Under the pieces are notes generated by a model, which did no database searches, was not told where the DNA came from, and saw nothing but the letters and a program-made list of their open reading frames with translations. The position numbers and the translations under genes were made by a program. Of a stretch of 64,000 bases of DNA, positions 60,201-64,000 are shown piece after piece. Origin of the DNA: Lumbricus terrestris (Eukaryota; Annelida; Clitellata; Crassiclitellata; Lumbricidae); the NCBI GenBank assembly GCA_949752735.1, contig OX457036.1, positions 17,673,433 to 17,737,432 of the forward strand, written 5' to 3'. Each line of letters opens with the position of its first letter. Position 1 is the stretch's first letter.

Positions 60201-61886
60201 CATCTTGAAGATCAGTCACACAGAGAGTTGTAACATCAGCCACACCTCCGTCATCCTGAGTATTTGCGATTTCTTCGATCTCCTTTAGGTTAATGTTCTG
60301 ACAGCCATCATCCTTGATTTGTTCCACAGCAACCTCCAACGTCGATGGAACAGGTGGTTTTGCAGACAAGCTGGAAGATGCTAAAGTCTGTGAAGGAGGA
60401 ATGCTGCCGGCGTCTGATGCGGCCTTCGCAGCACTTCCAGCCTGCTCGTTGTCGACTGCGGGATTTTTGGACAAATTGTCATTTTCCTCCTACAGCAAAA
60501 TAATTTAAAATATTTAAATATAAGTCATTTTCCTGTTAGAAGCTGGACTTTAAGAGTGACTGGATGGTTATGGACAGCGTCCATGCAGTTATTTTCAAAT
60601 CCAAATGCCGTCCTGCCACTTATTAGGGCAGGACAGCCCTCAAAAGATAGCGGAGTCCAGGTACTTCCTTATTTGGACTCTAAACACTGGTTAGATGAAA
60701 GGAGGAGGAGGAAGAGGAGGACAATAAAATGATGATGACGACGACGATGACGATGATGAAAATTATAATGATGCATTGTCCATATGCAATGTCCAGCTTT
60801 CCAACAAACTAAACTGCATAGAAGAAATAAAACAGTCATGGTGGTTGGCAGAAATCGTAATGAACAAACTCAAGTTTCTAAAGTACTACACGGAAGCTTA
60901 ACACAGGGCACCAGCTACACTAAGGTGTGCCAGATCAAGTCACGACAAGTCATACAAGATCTGATTGAATATATAACAGGATGGAGTCAGAGGTCATGGT
61001 GAAGGGAATTCAAGTTGAGAGAAAGGTAGTAATAACAATATACAACAGTAATAACCATTTTCCTGTAATTGACCATTTGTACACTCAAATATTAATTGTA
61101 AAGACGGTAGCTTGATTCTGCACTGCCACTGATTATGGTCACAGATGAAAATATTATTATTAAAATATTAAATATTATTTGTGGTCATCTCTAAAGTATG
61201 CCTACAAATACCAATGCAACTCAGCACTTCACTGGTCTGGCAGGACTTGTTTGCAATGACGATGATAAACTCCCAAATGTAAGTGCTACACAAAATATAA
61301 ACGAAGGTCTCCAACTTATTCATGAGCAATACGTCGTGTCAGAAGGGTTGTTTTGAGATGTCGAACGAAGATGAACAACAAATTATGGTTGCAAGAAAAC
61401 CAGGGATCGAAAGATCCACGGAAGCAGGTACGGCGGATGTCGCCTTGGACACCAATGACTACAAGGTGGCAGGGTGGGTGGATTTTCGGTACGAATTATA
61501 AAAGAGACTTAAGGCTGTTTAGACTTAATTAAGACGCTTGTGCAGTGATTGCGATAACAGCCTGAGGCAAATGATGGTGAATGAGCGGTTCTTTATATCC
61601 AGCGCTCCCCAGAGTATAGTTACACACCGTAACACACAGGACTCTCAAGGCCTCTACTTCTTGACCCAGTTCAGTCAACTAGCGACAGCGTAAACTGTGT
61701 AAATGGATCTACGACCATTTACTACGCCAAGCGCCCACATACAGGCACTTCCCTATAAGGTCTCTGCACTCTACCAATAAATTTTTGCATATTCACTTTT
61801 CGAATCTGGTCGCCAGAAACACCGACGGTCCGGACAGGCGTATTAGCCCCACCGCCTTGAATTCTTTTTTTCAGGTTGTTGAACAT
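39259..61886 (-). CDS. GOLGA4: Golgin-245 / GOLGA4-like trans-Golgi GRIP golgin, whole gene model (14-15 exons)
   Basis: Span of a complete golgin gene read on the minus strand. Coding exons, 5' to 3': 61797-61886, 60148-60489, 59175-59222, 56101-56256, 55351-55455, 54283-54423, 53565-53754, about 52826-53067, 47902-50838, 47238-47304, 43256-45453, 42743-42811, 41069-41116, then 40404-40598, or 40509-40598 plus 39259-39282. Every junction has GT/AG and the phases agree (all phase 0 except exons 7/8 and 10/11, phase 1). The product is about 2250 residues; vertebrate golgin-245 has about 2230. Order: N-terminal MFNNLKKRIQ motif, Ser/Pro-rich linker, coiled coil over most of the length, C-terminal GRIP domain. 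Known family role: tethers endosome-derived carriers at the trans-Golgi; GRIP binds Arl1-GTP and the N-terminus captures vesicles through TBC1D23. The assignment rests on matches in exons 3-6 and GRIP. The weakest points are the 3' ends of exons 8 and 11 and the choice of last exon. Confidence 0.9.
39390..39795. repeat. Telomere-like CCCTAA block bounded by inverted repeats
   Basis: About 300 bases (39424-39732) of degenerate CCCTAA/CCCTAACCCA units (TTAGGG on the minus strand), flanked by GGGTCCACTATTCCGA (twice on the left) and the complement TCGGAATAGTGGACCCT on the right. If the 39259-39282 exon is used, it lies in the last golgin intron. Confidence 0.85.
40180..40282. repeat. 21-base tandem repeat, 5 copies
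   Basis: Units of AGGGATCATTCAGAGATCAA plus G. An open plus-strand frame (RDHSEIK) results by chance. Confidence 0.95.
40404..40598 (-). CDS. GOLGA4: Golgin-245 exon 14 (second half of GRIP domain, C-terminus or internal exon)
   Basis: After a TTTTTGCAG acceptor it encodes TLAKVICTVVKFSSDQTRKV then LEREESKNSK, matching the second GRIP helix pair (TMAKVI-TVLKF-DDQTQKILERE). If unspliced, the frame continues 34 more residues to a TAG at 40404-40406. A GTTAGT donor at 40503-40508, directly after NSK in phase 0, would instead make this an internal exon (40509-40598) joined to 39259-39282. I think the spliced form is the conserved one. Confidence 0.9.
   Translation of the reverse strand, partial: TLAKVICTVVKFSSDQTRKVLEREESKNSKVSYKHIGRLFTLNSSRRHLQCNTQHNDFFTFVLV
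41069..41116 (-). CDS. GOLGA4: Golgin-245 exon 13 (first half of GRIP domain)
   Basis: Encodes YLRNILYKYMLGMETK in 48 bases, with acceptor ATTTTCAG and donor AAG/GTATTT, phase 0. It matches the GRIP pattern EYLR-x-(V/I)L-(F/Y)-(K/E)YM-x-G-x-ETK. The first residue is the invariant GRIP tyrosine needed for Arl1 binding and Golgi targeting in the family. Confidence 0.93.
41470..41610. repeat. ATC/CAT trinucleotide repeat
   Basis: (CAT)n with interruptions, in the intron between exons 13 and 12. Its poly-His and poly-Ile ORFs are artefacts. Confidence 0.92.
42160..42320 (+). repeat. tRNA-derived SINE-like sequence (single copy)
   Basis: GTGGGTTCGAAACCCAC forms a T-arm (5-base stem, 7-base loop) with an intact B box GGTTCGAAACC near 42220. 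The A-box area TGATTGAATGGTAACATGAT is poor, so this is a tRNA-like SINE head or tRNA pseudogene rather than a functional tRNA. It lies in a golgin intron. Confidence 0.55.
42375..42668. repeat. 17-base minisatellite, about 17 copies
   Basis: CATGCAATCTTAACATA units with a few variants (ATTTT, TCACTG), in the golgin intron just 3' of exon 12. Confidence 0.96.
42743..42811 (-). CDS. GOLGA4: Golgin-245 exon 12 (end of coiled coil, entry to GRIP)
   Basis: Encodes SELRQHATENNRLKEL and QKELLHE (23 residues) between a TTTTTAG acceptor and a GAG/GTAAAC donor, phase 0. It finishes the coiled coil. Its final His-Glu joins the Tyr of exon 13 to give HEYLRN, equivalent to the FEYLRK start of the GRIP domain. 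Confidence 0.85.
43256..45453 (-). CDS. GOLGA4: Golgin-245 exon 11 (second giant coiled-coil exon)
   Basis: Opens after a strong TGTTTCACAG acceptor with GG completing the split Gly codon, then QLVVDAPDQQLEAG. It reads through about 732 codons of mostly coiled coil. Two long related blocks (KFYETRIADLEQTGLMLQED and KFYEARIADLEQTSGMLQED, about 44270-44590 and 43800-44090) show an internal duplication. The donor is uncertain: CAG/GTGCAT at 43254-43255 includes the heptad-like VKKECETNDKLLIQ before exon 12, whereas AAG/GTTCTG at 43368-43369 would remove a hydrophobic stretch (VLISLCFLVDNLVL). Both keep phase 0. Confidence 0.85.
45500..46740. other. Golgin intron 10 sequence
   Basis: Unique AT-rich intron. 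No further exon or repeat recognised. Confidence 0.5.
46745..46965. mobile_element. Foldback element sharing a segment with 2750-2890
   Basis: Arms of about 44 bases (CCAACTCCAGTTCTTTCTG and its complement) surround a 13-base centre at about 46795. Beyond the right arm, about 120 bases (GGTGAACCCATATCCACC, GGACATGCATGTCC) match 2750-2890 in the opposite orientation. It lies in the intron between exons 11 and 10. Confidence 0.7.
47238..47304 (-). CDS. GOLGA4: Golgin-245 exon 10 (67-base exon)
   Basis: Found by a phase argument: exon 9 ends in phase 0 but exon 11 needs one carried base, so an exon of length 3n+1 must lie between them. A GTGGTTTCAG acceptor opens FQLECQVSRTGEEEIINAYREK plus one G, ending at an AAAG/GTACTT donor. 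The 67 bases satisfy both phases and the peptide is plausible coiled coil. Not confirmed by transcript. Confidence 0.65.
47902..50838 (-). CDS. GOLGA4: Golgin-245 exon 9 (giant coiled-coil exon with 28-residue repeats)
   Basis: Exon of 2937 bases, exactly 979 codons, phase 0 at both ends (acceptor TATTGCAG before AGCAATCAAAAAG, donor AAAAG/GTGAGT). It is almost entirely Glu/Lys/Gln/Leu heptads. Residues about 265-310 hold a charged degenerate repeat (VKDES, KVEDEL; bases about 49900-50080). The second half is a tandem array of 28-residue units, exactly four heptads, of the form SSEQVLKDKNVSQSEELNLL..IDEL (bases about 48235-49570). The last 80 or so residues are less coiled (SVWLMGVDPLYEESL). 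Confidence 0.92.
51127..51979. mobile_element. hAT-type element (TAGGGCTGCCAAC ends) in golgin intron 8
   Basis: Ends TAGGGCTGCCAAC and its exact complement, with a perfect 8-bp duplication TCTGCAAA (51119-51126, 51980-51987). A subterminal GTCCCGG motif is repeated about six times at the left end (51141-51220) and once at the right (GTCCCGGAATGG). 853 bp, non-coding. Confidence 0.88.
52618..52915. repeat. Palindromic 22-base minisatellite overlapping exon 8
   Basis: Units of GTGTAAGAATGTGAGAAAACTG repeat from 52618 to 52791, switch to the complement at about 52797-52836, and switch back from 52842 to 52915. The last units lie in the frame of exon 8. Confidence 0.93.
52826..53067 (-). CDS. 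GOLGA4: Golgin-245 exon 8 (coiled coil, 3' end inside a minisatellite)
   Basis: The start is clear: TTGCAG acceptor, two bases completing the split Gly codon, then QDQLEKSREIIRQLKEQKHQ. After ESRKTSEA the reading frame enters the 22-base minisatellite at 52618-52915 and encodes Phe/Ser/His-rich repeats (FSHILTPVFSRSY) unlike a golgin. No GT donor precedes the repeat. The best phase-0 donor is CTG/GTGTAA at 52824-52825, inside an inverted copy of the repeat; CCA/GTTTTC is a poorer alternative. The 3' boundary is therefore provisional. Confidence 0.6.
53565..53754 (-). CDS. GOLGA4: Golgin-245 exon 7 (coiled coil)
   Basis: Exon of 190 bases: 63 codons plus one base. It starts EQSSQRLVNLQSELVRSQ after a TTGCTTAG acceptor and ends KLEKT plus G at a GTAAAG donor. 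The phase-1 end is completed by the GA that opens exon 8, giving KTGQDQLEK. Strong heptads. Confidence 0.85.
53855..53945. repeat. ATT/TTA microsatellite
   Basis: AT-only trinucleotide tract in intron 6. Confidence 0.93.
54283..54423 (-). CDS. GOLGA4: Golgin-245 exon 6 (diagnostic coiled-coil block)
   Basis: Encodes 47 residues from VKRLEALLTKCKDTIKGNKE to MEELEKFK, phase 0 at both ends; the donor is AAA/GTATGT. The motif VKR-x-E-x-LL-x-(K/R)CK-(D/E)TI-x(2)-(N/H)KE followed later by LQELEK/MEELEK is characteristic of golgin-245 and separates it from the other GRIP golgins GCC88, GCC185 and golgin-97. Confidence 0.92.
54520..54565 (-). repeat. SINE family B 3' remnant
   Basis: TTATATAACACCTCAAGATC and CTCAGACGCGCTCCCAG resemble the inverted SINE 3' end. 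Intron 5. Confidence 0.5.
55351..55455 (-). CDS. GOLGA4: Golgin-245 exon 5 (acidic spacer)
   Basis: Encodes 35 residues from IKLMKDEGDSADG to ETQLKEK. The acceptor is GTTTCAG and the donor AAG/GTGCAG, phase 0. It is acidic and polar with weak heptads, as in the corresponding stretch of vertebrate golgin-245, and its end joins exon 6 to form the conserved QLKEKVKRLEALL run. Confidence 0.85.
55530..55728. repeat. 36-base minisatellite, about 5 copies
   Basis: Units of TCATCATGTTGTTCATACTG plus TCAATCATACTTTCAA, in intron 4. Confidence 0.95.
55735..56065. repeat. About 100-base tandem repeat, 3-4 copies
   Basis: The phrase TTGGATAAGCGTTCAAAAGC recurs at about 55749, 55851, 55951 and (diverged) 56031. 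The array abuts exon 4. Confidence 0.92.
56101..56256 (-). CDS. GOLGA4: Golgin-245 exon 4 (conserved N-terminal coiled coil)
   Basis: Encodes 52 residues from VSISRLEEKHRRQ to MIQVLRMK, phase 0 at both ends (acceptor TTGGTCAG, donor AAG/GTTGGT). This is one of the clearest orthology blocks: the core RRQISELKEQ, QAKRDLE and DEKDEMIQVL follows, position by position, the golgin-245 block RRIAELREEL...QAKKHLQ...EEKDQYISVL. A clean heptad pattern predicts coiled coil. Confidence 0.92.
56304..56362 (-). repeat. SINE family B 3' end with ATTC tail
   Basis: ATTCATTCATTCATTT joins ATATAGCACCTCTTCAAG and CTACTCAGAAGCACTTGC. Same tail arrangement as at 27662-27765. Confidence 0.7.
57548..57688 (+). pseudogene. 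3' end of a LINE reverse-transcriptase ORF
   Basis: One frame reads WIDNIREDLEERHTDMRNAM then DTIKDKAAWRRHVKASSSAR and a TGA after 46 codons. The W..I..D(L)..R......A....W......S pattern is the C-terminal tail of non-LTR retrotransposon ORF2 proteins, as I know them. The rest of the ORF is missing, so it is a 5'-truncated fragment. Confidence 0.65.
57775..57905 (-). repeat. Dispersed repeat family A, inverted copy
   Basis: ATCGTAATTTCTAAACTTCT, AAAGTGCCACTCCAATGTCA and CAACTTATTCAGAAGCGCTG are the complement of the family A body. It lies inside the nested element. Confidence 0.65.
59175..59222 (-). CDS. GOLGA4: Golgin-245 exon 3 (48-base microexon)
   Basis: Encodes IVSAYKEMDGEKEQLK between a TATTTCAG acceptor and an AAAG/GTATTT donor, phase 0 at both ends. 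The sequence matches the golgin-245 segment with the pattern hydrophobic-V-x-AY-x(5)-EK-x-x-L. The exon is too short to appear as a stand-alone ORF and was found by splice sites and homology. Confidence 0.85.
59473..59735. mobile_element. hAT-type MITE, 263 bp, in golgin intron 2
   Basis: Ends CAAGGCCGTAGGT and (complement) CAAGGCCAAAGCC share CAAGGCC, flanked by a perfect 8-bp duplication GTCCTTAC (59465-59472, 59736-59743). Runs of G on the left and C on the right lie just inside. Confidence 0.82.
60148..60489 (-). CDS. GOLGA4: Golgin-245 exon 2 (Ser/Pro linker and start of coiled coil)
   Basis: Encodes 114 residues. The acceptor is TGTAG before GAGGAAAAT and the donor is CTGCAG before GTACTC, both phase 0. 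The first 90 or so residues are Ser/Ala/Pro- and acid-rich and look disordered (EENDNLSKNPAVDNEQ...). The last 25 or so (LQDGYGRLQSRSNLYKSRLL) begin the conserved segment that in vertebrate golgin-245 reads as a short helix before a V-T-A-Y motif. The linker is shorter than in vertebrates. Confidence 0.85.
60545..60695. repeat. GGACG-palindrome segment related to 4806-5030
   Basis: GGACAGCGTCCATGCAGTTA and ATGCCGTCCTGCCACTTATT resemble the subterminal region of the 4806-6365 element. Probably a decayed short derivative in golgin intron 1. Confidence 0.5.
61285..61490 (-). repeat. Diverged family A repeat, inverted, in golgin intron 1
   Basis: Read on the minus strand: CCACCCTGCCACCTTGTAGT, ACAACCCTTCTGACACGACG and TTGCTCATGAATAAGTTGG follow the family A order with many substitutions. 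Confidence 0.5.
61797..61886 (-). CDS. GOLGA4: Golgin-245 exon 1 (start codon, vesicle-capture motif)
   Basis: Encodes 30 residues starting MFNNLKKRIQGGG and ending DQIRK, then a GTGAAT donor in phase 0 that joins exon 2. The MF..LK..I pattern is the N-terminus shared by golgin-245 and golgin-97 (MFxxLKxKI). In those proteins it forms a short amphipathic helix that captures endosome-to-Golgi vesicles through TBC1D23. An in-frame TGA at 61941-61943, 57 bases upstream, supports this ATG as the true start. The exon is followed by an intron of about 1.3 kb. Confidence 0.85.
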
Positions 61887-62060
61887 GTGAGATAATTTTG
61901 ATATGTTTTCATTTAAATGTCCCGAGCTTCTTCTGTTTTGTCAACTTTTCGAGCATGACATATAAACGTTGCAGAGGAGGCTGGTTCCATGCCGCGCTGA
62001 TAGGCACAGTTGATTTAGCGCTTATATACTTTGCAAAGGCATTAATTAATATGTCGTCTT
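61887..62060 (-). promoter_or_regulatory. Golgin-245 5' leader / presumed promoter region
   Basis: Sequence just upstream of the start codon on the minus strand. It has an in-frame stop (61941-61943) and must contain leader sequence or the end of a leader intron. I see no convincing TATA box, CpG island or initiator, so the transcription start cannot be placed. Confidence 0.3.
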
Positions 62061-62061
62061 T

Positions 62062-62560
62062 TCGTCTAACCCTAAACTTCCATGTATAAGCTTATTCTTT
62101 CATATCTAGAAAGTACCTGTCATGTTTCATCATTCAAAAATAAATTGTTGCCACGTGAGAGAACAGAATTACACATTAGTTAGCAGCATCAACAACGAAC
62201 AAGGAATTAAATTAAGCTATAGTATAGGTGCTAGCACAGTGGTGCTAGCCATCTATGATCGACCTAGTCCTCGGAGCTCTTGAGTTAGTATTCTGTTTAG
62301 GCCTAGGTTACTGAGCGGTCATTCAACTTCCTTGTAAGCGCATCATTGGGTCAGAAGAAGTTCGCACAACACAAAGACACGGATCAAAGCCATCGTGTTT
62401 ATTAGTCGATTATGTTCAGGATTAATTACAACTAGGATCCAATTAATAGCCTAGGCCTACATAATGTTGTTCAACCTGGATCTCAACGCTCTTCTTTCCT
62501 TGTGCATTGCACTATAGACAGTCAATTGGTGTCCTCAAGACCAAGGTCAACACCTTGTGC
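62062..62560. other. Anonymous sequence upstream of golgin
   Basis: No gene, CpG cluster or repeat recognised. Confidence 0.4.
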
Positions 62561-62563
62561 CCA

Positions 62564-62645
62564 TGGGGCGCGGTGGTGCTGGTGCAGTGGGTAGATATGT
62601 TCGTTGCCTTAATTGCAGCCTAAGTGGCTGTGATAAGAAGTAGCT
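62564..62645 (+). repeat. SINE family B head fragment
   Basis: GGGGCGCGGTGGTGCTGGTG and ATGTTCGTTGCCTTAATTGC match the tRNA-like head. Truncated before the B box. Confidence 0.65.
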
Positions 62646-62716
62646 TGAAGAGGACTGCATCATTATAGACGTGTGTAGTATAGCCTGTATAGGCTAAAAA
62701 CCTTCTCGATGGTCGC

Positions 62717-62717
<1 letters not shown>

Positions 62718-62749
<32 letters not shown>

Positions 62750-62826
62750 TGTGTGTTTGTGAGGGAGTGATCAGGGTGTGTGTGTGTGTACATGTGTGTG
62801 TGTACATGTGTGTGTGTACATGTGCG

Positions 62827-62867
<41 letters not shown>

Positions 62868-63171
62868 GAGTGATCAGGGTGTGTGTGTGTACATGTGTGG
62901 GTGTACATATGTGTGCGTGTGTGTGTGTGTGTACATGTGTGCGTGTGTGCGTGCGTGCGTGTGTGCGTGTGTGCGTGTGAGTGTGTGCGCGCGTGTGTGT
63001 GCGTGCGTGCGTGCGTGTGTGTGTGTGTGTGTGAGGGAGTGATCAGGGTGTGTGTGTGTACATGTGTGGGTGTACATATGTGTGCGTGCGTGTGTGCGTG
63101 TGTGCGTGTGCGCGTGTGCGCGTGTGTGTGTGCGTGCGTGCGTGCGTGTGCGTGTGCGTGTGCGTGTGCGT

Positions 63172-63217
<46 letters not shown>

Positions 63218-63225
63218 ATGTGTGT
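62718..63225. repeat. GT/GC microsatellite with higher-order repeats
   Basis: (GT)n and (GC)n array of about 500 bases. The non-GT phrase GAGGGAGTGATCAGGGTGTG recurs at about 62761, 62865 and 63033, showing amplification of units of 105-170 bases. All ORFs here (Cys-Val, His-Thr) are artefacts. Confidence 0.96.
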
Positions 63226-63449
63226 AGATTTCTAATGAAAAGTTGACAAACCGTACGTGGCAGTAAATTATAATTCTGTACGTTGATTGTGTCGCAAAGA
63301 GAGAGACTGACCGATGACTGCATGCCAACCATGTAATAGCCTCAAGGTCTGTTACGGACAGAATAAACTTTTGTTTACCAGTATGCAACTGTATGCAGAC
63401 GACTTTTACGTGTAGGCCTACTTGTATTTAACTCCGTGTATAATTGCAA

Positions 63450-63460
63450 GCTGCTGCTAC

Positions 63461-63527
<67 letters not shown>

Positions 63528-63540
63528 ACTACTACTACTC
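63450..63540. repeat. CTG trinucleotide repeat
   Basis: About 28 CTG/CTA units with two short CTA interruptions. Confidence 0.97.
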
Positions 63541-63544
63541 GGGT

Positions 63545-64000
63545 CAATGGGACAATGGATTGACCGGAAGATGCGTAGGCCTAAACGTAGGCGTTTGGAT
63601 TGTGTGTAACGGGCTGACTCAATGGTAGGCCTACATTATATGCTATTGCAAGAAATAAGAGGCGTCCTATTTGATGATTCCTGTCCAACAAAGCGTGTTC
63701 AACATGCAATATTTCAACAGCGGAAAAACGAGATCACAAAAGAAGCCCTAGAGGACTTCTCATTCATTTACATTTCTCGCACGTTTTCTCTTCGTTCGTA
63801 TATTAAGGTCGTGAGAAAGTCTCCATGGTAGACTTAGATTTGGTACACCGTGGTCTGTGCTTTGTGCATCTCATATTATCAAGACGTCGGGTTTAGCCAT
63901 CAAGTTTCAACTTGCTGTTATTGACCTGCTACTATAACCAGGCCCGTGTAGGCCTATACCCCTACAAACTATGGGTCTTCGCGCTCAATAATAAAAAAAA
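63545..64000. other. Anonymous sequence
   Basis: Contains a 69-codon plus-strand frame (63622-63831), moderately charged, with no recognised family or splice context. No gene asserted. Confidence 0.35.

Noticed and set aside
61358..61501. 47-codon plus-strand ORF MSNEDEQQIMVARKPG with a GTACGG donor-like site
   Set aside because: It overlaps a diverged inverted family A repeat inside golgin intron 1 and has no partner exon.
39259..61886. Assignment to another GRIP golgin (GCC88, with a similar AYK...EKE motif, or GCC185/golgin-97)
   Set aside because: Exons 4 and 6 match blocks specific to golgin-245, and the length near 2250 residues fits only golgin-245.
62771..63388. 205-residue His-Thr ORF and opposing Cys-Val ORFs
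   Set aside because: GT/GC array translation.
63622..63831. 69-residue plus-strand ORF next to the CTG repeat
   Set aside because: Moderately protein-like composition, but no family, splice site or neighbour supports it.

Overview
This is animal nuclear DNA. It is AT-rich, has very long introns, is crowded with microsatellites, tRNA-derived SINEs and terminal-inverted-repeat transposons, and holds one large multi-exon gene with GT/AG introns. The frequent TAGGCCTA-type words, the repeat mix and the divergence of the gene from vertebrate homologues suggest a marine invertebrate. An echinoderm or another non-vertebrate deuterostome is my guess, but the sequence does not prove it.

The one gene I can establish lies on the minus strand from 61886 down to 40404 (or 39259). 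It is a complete golgin-245 (GOLGA4/p230) orthologue, a trans-Golgi tethering coiled-coil protein. I assembled it from its splice sites as 14-15 exons, encoding about 2250 residues, close to the vertebrate length. Exon 1 (61797-61886) carries the N-terminal MF..LK..I motif. Exons 2-6 carry the conserved N-terminal coiled coil. Exons 9 and 11 are giant coiled-coil exons of about 2.9 and 2.2 kb. Exons 13-14 encode the Arl1-binding GRIP domain. Two alternative C-termini are visible. All intron phases agree.

The left two thirds (1-39000) has no gene I can establish. It holds transposons with readable target-site duplications: hAT-type elements with 8-bp duplications at 1255-3925, 4806-6365, 9119-9805 and 15697-16032, a TA-flanked element at 6614-7639, a large inverted-repeat element at 31119-32154 and a TTAA-flanked mini-element at 37193-37275. 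It also holds several SINE families and very long simple repeats (GA, GAA, TCTC, GT, GATA/GACA, CTAT). A CpG-rich patch at 24955-25100 with NRF-1-like and YY1-like sites may be a promoter.

The golgin introns carry more insertions: a hAT element nested in another (57272-58593 inside 56603-58740), hAT-type elements at 51127-51979 and 59473-59735, a telomere-like CCCTAA block bounded by inverted repeats at 39390-39790, and several minisatellites. One minisatellite (52618-52915) runs into the 3' end of coding exon 8. The right end (62000-64000) has a higher-order GT array and a CTG repeat, with no recognised gene.
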